A DNA stretch of 64,000 nucleotides from Cellulomonas gilvus ATCC 13127 (GTDB taxonomy: Bacteria > Actinomycetota > Actinomycetes > Actinomycetales > Cellulomonadaceae), in assembly GCF_000218545.1 (NCBI RefSeq), contig NC_015671.1, positions 3,038,001 through 3,102,000 on the forward strand, read 5' to 3'. The notes under the pieces are model-generated. The model made no database searches, was not told the DNA's origin, and saw only the letters and a list, made by a program, of their open reading frames with translations. Positions within the stretch are counted from its first letter, which is position 1; each line of letters begins with the position of its first letter. The position numbers were made by a program, and so were the translations under genes. Shown here one piece after another: positions 57,318-64,000 of this stretch.

Positions 57318-58085
57318 CGTGCCGTCGCGGATCAGGGCGGCCAGGCCGTCCAGCGTGCGGGCAAGCCCGAACCGCCAGGCCCGGTCGGCGTTCCACGCGC
57401 TGCCCTGCGCCTCGCCGGCAGCCGCACCGATGCGCACGGCGCGCGGGTAGGCGCCGGGGTCGAGGACGCGGGCCAGAATGGGCTGGTTGGTGGCCCACCA
57501 CTCCGCATCGCTCATCGCCGTGTCGGTGGTGACCCGGGCGGCGTCGTGTGCCGCGCGGCAGTGCGCCTGCACGAAGCCGAGGAGGTAGGTCAGCGCCGCG
57601 TCGGTGTCCACGTCGGAGAGGCCGGTGTCGTCGAAGGCCGCGAGCTCGTGCTCGTACTTCGCCATCACCCCCGGCCCCACCGGCGGGCGGCTCAGACCGG
57701 CCACCTCGGTGAGCCACGGATGGGTGGTCAGGAGATCGCGGTTCGACTCCGCGACGAGGGTCAGCCGGTCCTGCCACAACTGGCCGCCCCAGGTCGGGCG
57801 GGCCATCCGGTGGTAGGTGGCGTCGACCATCAGGTCTAGGAGCTCCGGCTTGCCGGGCACATAGGTGTACACCGACATCGCCGAAACCCCCACGCGCTCG
57901 GCCACGGCCCGCATCGTGACTGCGGCCAGGCCGTGCTCGTCGGCCAGCACCAGCGCAGCGTCGACCACCTGAGTGACGTCGACCGACCGCGCCGGGCCCT
58001 TGCGCCGCCTCGCCGTCGACGGCTCGCCCCACAGCAGCGCCAGGGTGCGGCTGGGCTGCCCGGTTCCTGTGCTGTTGGAGGTCAC
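57315..58085 (-). CDS. TetR-family regulator of the ABC-F gene
   Basis: A 256-residue TetR with a TetR_C-type effector domain. GTG 58085 is preferred; a TTG at 58103 in frame has no SD. The HTH reads VVDAALVLADEHGLAAVTMRAVAERVGVSAMSVYTYVPGKPELLDLMVDATYHRM (in parts). The C-terminal part resembles TetR_C proteins of drug resistance clusters. It is divergent from the ABC-F gene, and a 27-bp dyad lies between the -35 and -10 hexamers of that gene, so repression by occlusion is likely. Confidence 0.88.
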   Translation of the reverse strand: MTSNSTGTGQPSRTLALLWGEPSTARRRKGPARSVDVTQVVDAALVLADEHGLAAVTMRAVAERVGVSAMSVYTYVPGKPELLDLMVDATYHRMARPTWGGQLWQDRLTLVAESNRDLLTTHPWLTEVAGLSRPPVGPGVMAKYEHELAAFDDTGLSDVDTDAALTYLLGFVQAHCRAAHDAARVTTDTAMSDAEWWATNQPILARVLDPGAYPRAVRIGAAAGEAQGSAWNADRAWRFGLARTLDGLAALIRDGT

Positions 58086-58109
58086 TGGGACATTCTCGCA
58101 CAATTACGG

Positions 58110-58138
58110 TTTACAACGTACAGTGTACGACGTATAAT
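58110..58138 (+). promoter_or_regulatory. Consensus promoter with embedded TetR-type operator
   Basis: TTTACA at 58110-58115 and TATAAT at 58133-58138 are separated by 17 bases, a near-perfect sigma-70-type promoter for the ABC-F transcript. A dyad centred on G 58123 (GTACA-G-TGTAC core; 10 of 13 outward positions match) fills the spacer. The predicted start of transcription is near 58145. Confidence 0.75.
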
Positions 58139-58144
58139 GCTGTC

Positions 58145-58195
58145 GTGCGGGTCGGCCGACGCCGAAGCACCGGCCTGCGCGCCCCGACTCCCTGA
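58145..58195 (+). CDS. Possible leaderless Arg-rich leader peptide
   Basis: GTG 58145 is seven bases after TATAAT, where transcription should start. The frame encodes MRVGRRRSTGLRAPTP and stops at 58195, 85 bases before the ABC-F ATG. Short Arg-rich leaders that stall ribosomes in the presence of antibiotics control many ABC-F genes. No SD is possible, so translation would be leaderless. Confidence 0.5.
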   Translation: MRVGRRRSTGLRAPTP

Positions 58196-58224
58196 TCGCC
58201 CGAACGGAGAACGCCCTCGCTCCT

Positions 58225-58272
58225 CTGAGACGCCGCCCCGATCGCCGTCGTGCCCGTCCTCACGCGTCTCAG
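58225..58272 (+). promoter_or_regulatory. Possible SD-sequestering attenuator hairpin
   Basis: CTGAGACGC (58225-58233) and GCGTCTCAG (58264-58272) form a 9-bp stem. Its 3' arm includes the first bases of the AGGAG SD at 58271-58275 of the ABC-F gene. Ribosome arrest on the upstream short ORF could change this pairing. Inferred. Confidence 0.5.
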
Positions 58273-58280
58273 GAGCAGCC

Positions 58281-59933
58281 ATGTCCACTAGATTGTCCGC
58301 CGTCTCCGTCTCCGACCTCCACTTCGCCTGGCCCGACGGGACGCCCGTCTTCGCCGGTCTGTCCTTCGCCGTGGACGCCGGCCGCGTCGGCATCGTCGGT
58401 CGCAACGGCTCTGGCAAGTCGACCCTGCTCCGACTCCTGAGCGGCCAACTTCGCCCAGACCGGGGTTCGATCCGGCGTGCCGGCTCGCTCGGCTACCTGC
58501 GCCAGGACCTGCCCCTGCGCGTCGATGCGCGTGTCGACGAGCTCCTGGGCATCGCCGACGTACGCCGAGCCCTGGTCGCCGTCGAGGCCGGCGACGTCTC
58601 GGAACCGGTCCTGGAGACGATCGGCGACGCCTGGGACATCGAGGACCGGGCGCACGCGCTGCTCGAGCGCCTCGGACTGGAGTGCGGGCTTGATCAGCGG
58701 ATCGGTGAGCTCTCCGGCGGCGAAGCCGTCCTGCTCGGGCTGGTGGCCGAGCTGCTGCACGAGCCAGATGTCCTTCTGCTCGACGAACCGACGAACAACC
58801 TCGATCGGTCCGGGCGGGCCCGGCTCGTCGAGGCGGTGCGGTCCTTCCGCGGCGCGCTCGTTGTGGTCAGCCACGATGAGCAGCTGCTCGAACACGTCGA
58901 CCAGGTCGGCGACCTGCGCGACGGCGAGATCGACTGGTACGGAGGCAACTTCGCGGCCTATCGGGAGGCGCTGGCGCTGGAGCAGGAAGCCGCGGAACGG
59001 GCGGTCGGCGTCGCCGAGGCCGATGTCCGACGTCAGCGGCGCGAGCTCGCGGCGGCCCACATCAAGCTCGACCGGCGCAGGCGGTATGGCCAGAAGATGT
59101 GGGACACCAAGCGTGAGCCGAAGATCGTCATGGGCGCCCGCAAGCGCGAGGCCCAGGTGTCTGCGGGCAAGCACCGCATCATGCACGAGGAGCGCCTGAC
59201 CTCGGCGCGAGAACGACTCGCGGAGGCCGAGGACGGAGTCCGGGACGATGCCCCGATCCGGATCGACCTGCCCGGCACCGAGCTGCCGGAAGGTCGCGTG
59301 GTGCTGCGGCTGCAGGACGTCGAGCTGCGCAACGGCGTGCGTGGCAGTCTGGAGGTGCGCGGCCCGGAGCGGATCGCCCTGGTAGGCGCCAACGGCTCTG
59401 GCAAGAGCACCTTGTTGCACACCATCGCGGGCGAGCTGGAGCCGGCCGGCGTGTGCGAGCTACGCGTGCCGGCCCGGCTGCTGCCGCAGCGGATCGACAT
59501 CGTTGACAACGGCCTGTCGGTCGTCGAGAACGTCGCACGCTTTGCCCCGGCCTCGGACGAGAACCGGCGCCGGGCACGCCTGGCCCGGTTCCACTTCCAA
59601 GGACGCGCCGCGGACCAGCAGGCCTCGACCCTCTCGGGTGGCGAGCGGTTCCGTGCCGCGATGGCCGCACTGCTTCTGGCCGAGCCGGCCCCGCAGCTGC
59701 TGATGCTCGACGAACCGACCAACAACCTCGATCTCGCCAGCATCGACCAGCTCGTCAGCGCGCTGGAAAACTTCCGTGGCGCGCTGCTCGTCGCCAGCCA
59801 CGACGAGGCGTTCCTGCGGCGGCTCCACCTCACCCGGTACGTCGAGATGGCGCTGGGCCGGTTCACCGCGACCTCGACACCGCCGTCGCCCAGCCGTGCG
59901 ACCGTCACCCGGGTCTGCTGCACGAGTAGGTGA
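58281..59933 (+). CDS. ABC-F family ribosomal-protection ATPase
   Basis: A 550-residue soluble twin-ABC protein with no membrane segments, ATG 58281. Walker A IVGRNGSGKSTLL and LVGANGSGKSTLL, signatures ELSGGEAVLLGL and TLSGGERFRAAM, Walker B LLLDEPTNNLD and LMLDEPTNNLD, and a linker of charged helix between domains (about 225-310) define ABC-F. These proteins displace macrolide, lincosamide or pleuromutilin antibiotics from the ribosome. The last six residues (VCCTSR) derive from the IS3 end inserted at 59911; before insertion the frame would have ended in VTRSRGGLRP. The core is intact, so activity is likely preserved. Confidence 0.88.
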   Translation: MSTRLSAVSVSDLHFAWPDGTPVFAGLSFAVDAGRVGIVGRNGSGKSTLLRLLSGQLRPDRGSIRRAGSLGYLRQDLPLRVDARVDELLGIADVRRALVAVEAGDVSEPVLETIGDAWDIEDRAHALLERLGLECGLDQRIGELSGGEAVLLGLVAELLHEPDVLLLDEPTNNLDRSGRARLVEAVRSFRGALVVVSHDEQLLEHVDQVGDLRDGEIDWYGGNFAAYREALALEQEAAERAVGVAEADVRRQRRELAAAHIKLDRRRRYGQKMWDTKREPKIVMGARKREAQVSAGKHRIMHEERLTSARERLAEAEDGVRDDAPIRIDLPGTELPEGRVVLRLQDVELRNGVRGSLEVRGPERIALVGANGSGKSTLLHTIAGELEPAGVCELRVPARLLPQRIDIVDNGLSVVENVARFAPASDENRRRARLARFHFQGRAADQQASTLSGGERFRAAMAALLLAEPAPQLLMLDEPTNNLDLASIDQLVSALENFRGALLVASHDEAFLRRLHLTRYVEMALGRFTATSTPPSPSRATVTRVCCTSR

Positions 59934-59935
59934 CA
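59911..59935. repeat. IS3 terminal inverted repeat (right end of transposase side)
   Basis: Begins GGGTCTGCTGCACG, then AGTAGGTGACA. Differs from the other end at two central bases (AG for GA). Confidence 0.8.
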
Positions 59936-59942
59936 GCGGGTC

Positions 59943-60803
59943 TCAGGCGGCGAGTGCGACCTGAGGGGTGTTGATGGTCTCGTACTCGATCGGGGTCAGG
60001 CGACCCAGACGGTGCTGACGTCGACGACGGTGGTAGGTCCTTTCGATCCAGACGATGATCGCCAGGCGGAGCTCGTCGCGGGTGGTCCAGCGGCGCCGGT
60101 TCAGGACGTTCTTCTGCAGCAGCGAGAAGAAGCTCTCCATGGCGGCGTTGTCGCCTGCGGAAGCGACCTGCCCCATCGACCCGAGCAGGTCATGGCGGCC
60201 CAGGACGCGGGCCACCTTCCGGCTTCGAAACTGGCTGCCTCGGTCCGAATGAACGACGCATCCGGCGACATCTCCACGCCGTTGCACGGCGCTGACCAGG
60301 GCGTCCACCGCGATCTGGGACGTCATGCGGTCGCTGATCGAGTACCCGACGATCCGGTTGGAGAACACGTCCTTGATCGCGCAGAGATAGAGCCGGCCCT
60401 CGCTCGTGCCGTGTTCGGTGATGTCCCAGAGCCACAACCGGTTCGGGCCGTCGGCCCGGAACTGGCGCAGCACCAGGTCGTCGTGCGCCGGCGGTCCGGC
60501 CTTCTTGCCGGTCCGGGTGCGCTTCTTGCCGAAAGCCGACCACCAGCCGTGCTCCGAGCAGATCCGCCACACCGTGCGGTCGCACGCCCGCACACCGGCC
60601 CGGTGGGCCTCGTCCGCGAGTAGCCGGTGGCCGAACTCGGGGTCGTCGCGGTGGGCGTCGAACAGCACGTTCGCGAGGTGCGCCCGCTCGAGCTCGCGCG
60701 CGCCGACGGGCGCGGCGAGCCAGCGGTAGTAGGGCTGTCTGGCGAGCTTGAGGACCCGGCACGTCACCGCGACGGGGATCCCGTCTGCGGCGAGCTCACT
60801 CAC
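59943..60803 (-). CDS. IS3-family transposase OrfB
   Basis: A 286-codon rve-type DDE transposase domain. Catalytic Asp in LWLWDITEHGTSEG, Asp in VVHSDRGSQFRS, Glu in NAAMESFFSLLQKNVLNRR; the last region QHRLGRLTPIEYE is conserved. The preceding HTH_21 part is LANVLFDAHRDDPEFGHRLLADEAHRAG. The GTG 60803 overlaps the orfA stop, but the active product is expected to be an OrfAB fusion made by -1 frameshifting, giving RLYPLVSELAADG at the junction. All catalytic residues present. Confidence 0.92.
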   Translation of the reverse strand: MSELAADGIPVAVTCRVLKLARQPYYRWLAAPVGARELERAHLANVLFDAHRDDPEFGHRLLADEAHRAGVRACDRTVWRICSEHGWWSAFGKKRTRTGKKAGPPAHDDLVLRQFRADGPNRLWLWDITEHGTSEGRLYLCAIKDVFSNRIVGYSISDRMTSQIAVDALVSAVQRRGDVAGCVVHSDRGSQFRSRKVARVLGRHDLLGSMGQVASAGDNAAMESFFSLLQKNVLNRRRWTTRDELRLAIIVWIERTYHRRRRQHRLGRLTPIEYETINTPQVALAA

Positions 60804-61102
60804 GAGCGGGTAGAGCCTTTTCCCGGCAGATGCGCCTGCGACAGGTAGGCCGCTGCCCGGCGCAGGATCTCGTTCTCCTGCTCCAGCAGCCGGATGCGGC
60901 GGTTCGCCTCCCGCAACTCAGCTGACTCCGACCGGGTCACCCCAGGCCGGTTGCCGTCCTCGACGTCGGCGTCACGCAGCCAGTTGCGCAGACACGACTC
61001 GGCAATCCCGAAGTCGTGCGCAACCTGCTTGATCGGAGCATCCCCGCGGCGAGCGACCGCCACGACGTCCTCACGGAACTCCTTCGGATAGGGCCTGGGC
61101 AC
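60800..61102 (-). CDS. IS3-family transposase OrfA
   Basis: A 100-residue DNA-binding subunit. GTG 61102 gives VPRPYPKEFREDVVAVARRG and stands nine bases after GGAAGG; ATG 61111 is three codons longer. The HTH is IKQVAHDFGIAESCLRNWLRDA, followed by a leucine-zipper helix (ELREANRRIRLLEQENEILRRAAAYL). It binds the IS ends. Frame ends LPGKGSTRS just past the slippery site. Confidence 0.9.
   Translation of the reverse strand: MPRPYPKEFREDVVAVARRGDAPIKQVAHDFGIAESCLRNWLRDADVEDGNRPGVTRSESAELREANRRIRLLEQENEILRRAAAYLSQAHLPGKGSTRS
60817..60821 (-). other. Programmed -1 frameshift slippery site
   Basis: Minus-strand AAAAG within GGGAAAAGGC. A slip of -1 joins orfA frame (LPGK) to orfB frame (RLYPLVSELAADG), the typical junction of IS3 OrfAB proteins. 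Confidence 0.7.
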
Positions 61103-61145
61103 GGTGCACATCCTTCCAGCGGCGCCCACAGGCACCACAGGTCAG

Positions 61146-61170
61146 TGTCACCTATCCGTGCAGCAGACCC
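61146..61170. repeat. IS3 terminal inverted repeat (upstream of orfA)
   Basis: The plus strand reads tgtcacctatccgtgc then agcagaccc, the inverse of 59911-59935 with 23 of 25 positions matching. Confidence 0.8.
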
Positions 61171-61270
61171 CCCGCTCCCGAGGAGGACTTCGGCCATAGG
61201 AACCCACGCCTCGACAGACCCCCTCCACCCTGAGGCAAGTCCTGGCCTCATCCGACGTCAAAGGAGACCG

Positions 61271-61882
61271 ATGACCCTGACAGATCAGCTCCAGCACCTG
61301 ATCGACCTCGACCTGCCCGCCATCGCCGACGTCACGCCGGCCGACCTCGCCGGGTGGGTGGCCGAGGTGGACGGCCACCCCGACGGCGTGCTGGCCGTGC
61401 ACCCGGCGCTGGCGCCCCCCAGCACGCTCGCACCCCTGCTCAGCAGGCAGGGCAAGCAGGGCTTCGTCGTCCACGACATGACCGACCTCGACGAGTTCCG
61501 CCCCACTCCGGACCTGGTGATCCCGGACCGGCCGCTGTACGTGGTGACCGGGATCGACCGAGGCGACGACATGCTGAACTGGAGCCCTGAGGAGGCGGCT
61601 CCCGCGATCGCTCAGCGAGGGCGCACGCCGCTGACGATCAGCGAAGGCATCAGCTGGCTGCTCCAGGAGCCAGAGGTCCTCGTGCCGAACCGGTGCTTCA
61701 TGTGCATCGGCTCGCGGAAGCCGAAGCCCAAGGGCTACGACGCCCGCACGCCGGCGCTGTGGATCAGCGGCGGCACCGGACACGATGGACCGGCACGCAG
61801 AGACGCTCCGAAGGTCGGCTGGTGCTGGTGGCGGAACCGGCACACCTGGCTGGGGTTCGCCTCGGCCACCGGCCGCCGATGA
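61271..61882 (+). CDS. DUF5701 family protein
   Basis: A 203-residue protein, ATG 61271 after AAGGAG. I place it by the layout typical of DUF5701: an N-terminal helix, FVVHDMTDLDEFRPTPDLVIPDRPLYVVTGIDRGDDMLNWSPEEA (in parts), LTISEGISWLLQEPEVLVPNRCFMCIGSRKPKPKG and a C-terminal WCWWRNRHTWLGFASATGRR. Function unknown. Its promoter may be the IS end or the original ABC-F transcript, which would have run straight into it. Confidence 0.75.
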   Translation: MTLTDQLQHLIDLDLPAIADVTPADLAGWVAEVDGHPDGVLAVHPALAPPSTLAPLLSRQGKQGFVVHDMTDLDEFRPTPDLVIPDRPLYVVTGIDRGDDMLNWSPEEAAPAIAQRGRTPLTISEGISWLLQEPEVLVPNRCFMCIGSRKPKPKGYDARTPALWISGGTGHDGPARRDAPKVGWCWWRNRHTWLGFASATGRR

Positions 61883-61892
61883 AGACAGGGCA

Positions 61893-62081
61893 ATGAAGAC
61901 GGGGAAGGACACCACCATGGCCGAGCGGATCTCAGCGCACCGAACCCTGCCCGCCTCACCGCAGGCGATCTTCGACGTCCTTGCCGACCCCGACGGCGGC
62001 TCGGGTGAAGTCGGTGGGACAGGTGCGGGGGATACTGCGGCCCATCCCGACAACAGGTGCGGCTGGGCACCCGAGGCGTGA
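61893..62081 (+). pseudogene. SRPBCC-family protein, 3'-truncated
   Basis: The frame MAERISAHRTLPASPQAIFDVLADPDG (from ATG 61917, in frame with ATG 61893) is the start of a polyketide-cyclase/SRPBCC fold (strand, IFDVLADP helix). Similarity ends near 61998 and the frame runs to a stop at 62081 with no family match. The remainder is not in the window. Confidence 0.65.
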
Positions 62082-62386
62082 GCCGAAGCGGCAGGAGTAG
62101 AGGGCGGCAGGCGGGAGACCCGCTCGCGAGGTCAGCAACCGTGACCCCATGTGGGCCCTGCCGCACCAGCCCCTGAAGCGAGAGCGCGCTCAAGCTGGAC
62201 TTGTGAGGCGCTGACGTGGTCACAGGGGTCTCGGAGCACAGCGGCGTATCCGGCGAGTTGTCGAGTAGCGACAACGCACCGGAACTGGTCGTTTCCGGTC
62301 GGGCCGCCGTGGCCGCTCGTCGACGATGTGGCCCACAGGGATATGTGGCCGTAGATCACCTGTGCTCTGTGTCCGGGCACCTTCGC
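62082..62386. other. Non-coding stretch left of tniB; possible transposon end
   Basis: No convincing gene in 305 bp. It has an inverted repeat GTTGTCG-AGTAG-CGACAAC (62257-62275) followed at once by ACCGGAA...TTTCCGGT (62278-62300 approximately). Nested short dyads of this kind next to a tniB gene may be transposase-binding sites at an element end. Confidence 0.45.
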
Positions 62387-63301
62387 TCAGTGCCCGACGA
62401 GGAGGGCCTCGCGGGCCGCTTCGACGACCTCCGGTGTCACCGTCGGGAGGTGGTTGATCTGGCGGATGCGTTCAATCTGAGTGAGGAGTCGGTCGACGAG
62501 GCGGAAGTTGCCGCCGGTGACGCGGGCGACCGTGGTGATGGCGGCGGCCTGAGCCAAGTCGTCTTCGTCCGGGTGCTTATCTGATTGCCAGCGGCGGGTG
62601 AGGACGGCGGTGAGCTCGTCGGGCCCCAGTGATCGGTACTCGTGGGCGAAGCCGATCCTGCTGTAGAGCTGGGGGTAACGGGCCAGGCGCTTCTCGATCC
62701 CGGGCATGCCGATCAGGATGACGCCGAGGCGGTGTCGGTCGTAGTAGTCGCGGACTTGCTCCAGCCCGACGGTTCTAAGCCGGTCGGCTTCGTCGATGAT
62801 GAGCAGCTCGGTGAGCGCAGAGCCCGCTGAGGCCGGGTGCACGAAGGGGTCGACCTTGCCGTACTGGTGGTAGTCGACGGCGTAGGAGATCTCCTGGCAC
62901 GCGCGGGGCAAGGCCCGGTCGACTTCGCGGGTGCTCGCGTTGACCGTGGGCGTCCAGAACGCGGTCCGCGCCTGCAGGACGCGTTCGGGCACGGCACCGG
63001 GATCGGTGCCGCTGGTGAGGGTGTGCTGCCAACGCGCCCAGTGATCCGTGCCGGCGTAGTGGCGAGCAGACAGGGTCTTGCCAACCCCGGGCGGCCCCCA
63101 GCACAGCCCGACGTGGCGGTGGCGTCGCACGGTGTCGGCGAACTCTGCGAACCGCCGGTGCTCCTTCGTGACCAAGAAGGAGACCTGCTCCTCACGCGGC
63201 GCCGGCGGGACAAGCTCACCCAGTCCTCTGGTCAGGAAGCGCCGGCCGTCGTCGTTCTTGCCGAGGATGCTCCGGTCGGGGGCAGGTTCAGTCGTTGGCA
63301 T
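62387..63301 (-). CDS. tniB: TniB-like AAA transposition ATPase
   Basis: A 304-residue AAA ATPase, ATG 63301. Walker A is WGPPGVGKTLSARHYAG, Walker B LLIIDEADRLRTVG, sensor-type VILIGMPGIEKRLARYPQLYSRIGFAHEY, and an Arg-finger-like region follows. It is of the TniB/TnsC class that activates the DDE transposase at chosen targets. Overlaps tniA by 14 bases. All ATPase motifs intact, unlike the remnant at 55148. Confidence 0.87.
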   Translation of the reverse strand: MPTTEPAPDRSILGKNDDGRRFLTRGLGELVPPAPREEQVSFLVTKEHRRFAEFADTVRRHRHVGLCWGPPGVGKTLSARHYAGTDHWARWQHTLTSGTDPGAVPERVLQARTAFWTPTVNASTREVDRALPRACQEISYAVDYHQYGKVDPFVHPASAGSALTELLIIDEADRLRTVGLEQVRDYYDRHRLGVILIGMPGIEKRLARYPQLYSRIGFAHEYRSLGPDELTAVLTRRWQSDKHPDEDDLAQAAAITTVARVTGGNFRLVDRLLTQIERIRQINHLPTVTPEVVEAAREALLVGH

Positions 63302-64000
63302 AGGTCCGCAGCCTGTGACGAGGGACGGGCGGCTCGGCCGGCGGACGCTGCCCGTCCACGCCCGGCAAGCCCGCGGGCTGCACCACGGCGTAGTGGTGAT
63401 CCGCGGGCAAGGCGTCGGCCAGACTCCGACGCTCGCGCAGCTCCTTCTTCAGCGCCCGCCGTCTGGCGACGCGAGCGTCCTGCAGCTGCTCCAGCGTGAC
63501 TGCTTCGCGGGCGAGCTCAGGTGCGATCGCCCGGCACAGGTACTTATCGCAGTAGTAGACGCGGACCTCGGCTGCGTCGCGGGGGTCGTAGCGGATGGTG
63601 ACGCTCTCTCCGACGTAGGCGGCGAGCACCGGGCTGATGTACCGGGTGCCGGAGAAGCGGATCCCGTCACGTTGGACGATGCGGCTGGTAGCCGCCGTGA
63701 GCAGGAGCGTGTCGAGGTCCTCCGGGTGGGCTGGGCTGCGAGGGATCCAACCGTCGGCGAGCCAGCGGACCACGGGCGGCTGCCGGGTCTCGGAGTGCGG
63801 CCGGCTGTGATACTCCTCGACGACGAAGAGCTCGACTGCGCTGTCGAGCTCGGCGAGGGTGAGCTGCGGCGGTGTGGTGGGTTGCCCGCCGGTGCCGTGC
63901 GGGATGTACCCCGGCAGGTGCGGCAGCAGCTCGGTGGTGATGGTCCTGAAGAGGCGCTCGATCTTGCCGCGGCCTTGCGGGACCCCGATCCGGGAGTGGA
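63288..64000 (-). CDS. tniA: TniA-like DDE transposase (Mu C-terminal type), 5' end outside window
   Basis: The frame enters from the right edge. About 237 codons are visible. RIGVPQGRGKIERLFRTITTELLPHLPGY contains the third catalytic Glu of the integrase core, GKIERLF. Then LAELDSAVELFVVEEYHSRPHSETRQPPVVRWLADGWIP and the Mu-transposase C-terminal beta barrel (RDGIRFSGTRYISPVLAAYVGESVTIRYDPRDAAEVRVYYCDKYLC, in parts). The first two catalytic Asp residues and the DNA-binding domain are beyond the window. It cuts and joins the transposon ends. Confidence 0.87.
   Translation of the reverse strand, partial: HSRIGVPQGRGKIERLFRTITTELLPHLPGYIPHGTGGQPTTPPQLTLAELDSAVELFVVEEYHSRPHSETRQPPVVRWLADGWIPRSPAHPEDLDTLLLTAATSRIVQRDGIRFSGTRYISPVLAAYVGESVTIRYDPRDAAEVRVYYCDKYLCRAIAPELAREAVTLEQLQDARVARRRALKKELRERRSLADALPADHHYAVVQPAGLPGVDGQRPPAEPPVPRHRLRTYAND

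Larger units (their letters stand above)
59911..61170 (-). mobile_element. IS3-family insertion sequence, complete
   Basis: 1,260 bp. Ends are imperfect 25-bp inverted repeats beginning GGGTCTGCTGCACG. It carries overlapping orfA and orfB with an A4G slippery site. Flanks are ccc at both sides (59908-59910 and 61171-61173), consistent with a 3-bp target duplication. It inserted in the last codons of the ABC-F gene, pointing opposite to it. Confidence 0.85.
55092..64000. mobile_element. Genomic island, Tni-type transposon and plasmid debris, right end outside window
   Basis: Inserted in the histidine kinase gene. The left boundary is TGTGGCTGTCGCC at 55092, beginning TGT as do Tn7/Mu-type ends. 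It contains a tniB remnant, parA/parB partition genes, an ABC-F gene with its TetR regulator, an IS3 element, DUF5701, an SRPBCC fragment, and tniB plus partial tniA running off the right edge. The mixture of fragments shows repeated rearrangement. Whether the whole block moves as one unit is not shown. Confidence 0.75.

Noticed and set aside
55092..64000. CRISPR-associated transposon (CAST) possibility
   Set aside because: tniA/tniB are present, but no Cas gene, repeat array or tniQ is seen in the window.

Overview
The window is high-GC (roughly 72-75 percent by eye), dense, and rich in GTG starts. It looks like a chromosomal segment of an actinobacterium, probably Cellulomonas or a close relative (Cellulomonadaceae). 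Supporting markers are a DUF222/HNH '13E12-type' protein, a DUF3151 gene beside purA, a PPOX-type (F420/flavin) oxidoreductase, purS-purQ, ClpC, a SAM-IV riboswitch, and many overlapping start/stop codons. No rRNA, tRNA or CRISPR array was found.

Layout. 1-5.1 kb: a TetR/DUF2867 divergent pair, then a sulfur-amino-acid cluster. This holds a class V aminotransferase on the minus strand under a SAM-IV riboswitch, a rhodanese-metZ operon on the plus strand under a SAM-I riboswitch, and a luciferase-like half-protein behind a Cys-rich leaderless short ORF. 5.2-10.7 kb: UvrA-like ATPase, diacylglycerol-kinase-like protein, tandem GNAT, purQ-purS. 10.7-21 kb: DUF222/HNH, amidohydrolase, purC, membrane protein, purD, ArsR-type regulator with an MFS exporter, purA; five purine genes lie within about 11 kb. 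21-26 kb: DUF3151, a STAS / PAS-GAF-SpoIIE-HATPase / STAS partner-switch module, fructose-bisphosphate aldolase. 26-35.6 kb: RNA methyltransferase, DedA, HAD, YwiC-like, pyrE, SDR, recQ, a YdeI-type protein, a lipoprotein/PKD pair and an acidic hypothetical. 35.7-42.4 kb: a fused NirB-NirD nitrite reductase, Nudix-GNAT fusion, aldo/keto reductase, trmL, a LacI regulator. 42.4-55.1 kb: beta-lactamase-like hydrolase, gluconokinase, redoxin with MarR, CBS-GGDEF protein, clpC, a hypothetical, an MMPL remnant, PPOX oxidoreductase, sirtuin, a membrane J-domain protein, and a histidine kinase broken inside its HAMP domain.

55.09-64 kb (continuing past the end) is a genomic island inserted in that kinase. 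It is bounded on the left by a TniB-like ATPase remnant and on the right by an intact tniB and a partial tniA (Mu/Tn7-type transposase). Between them lie a truncated parA with a parB-like gene (plasmid partition debris), a DUF192 lipoprotein, two very small ORFs, a TetR-controlled ABC-F ATPase with an attenuator-like leader, a complete IS3-family element whose insertion rewrote the last residues of the ABC-F protein, DUF5701, and an SRPBCC fragment.

The most notable signals are the clustering of three different presumptive sulfur-responsive RNA controls within 2.8 kb (SAM-IV, SAM-I, leaderless Cys-codon ORF), the SAM-I P1 helix that contains the Shine-Dalgarno sequence, and the layered control of the ABC-F gene (consensus promoter with an embedded TetR-type palindrome, leaderless uORF, SD-sequestering hairpin).
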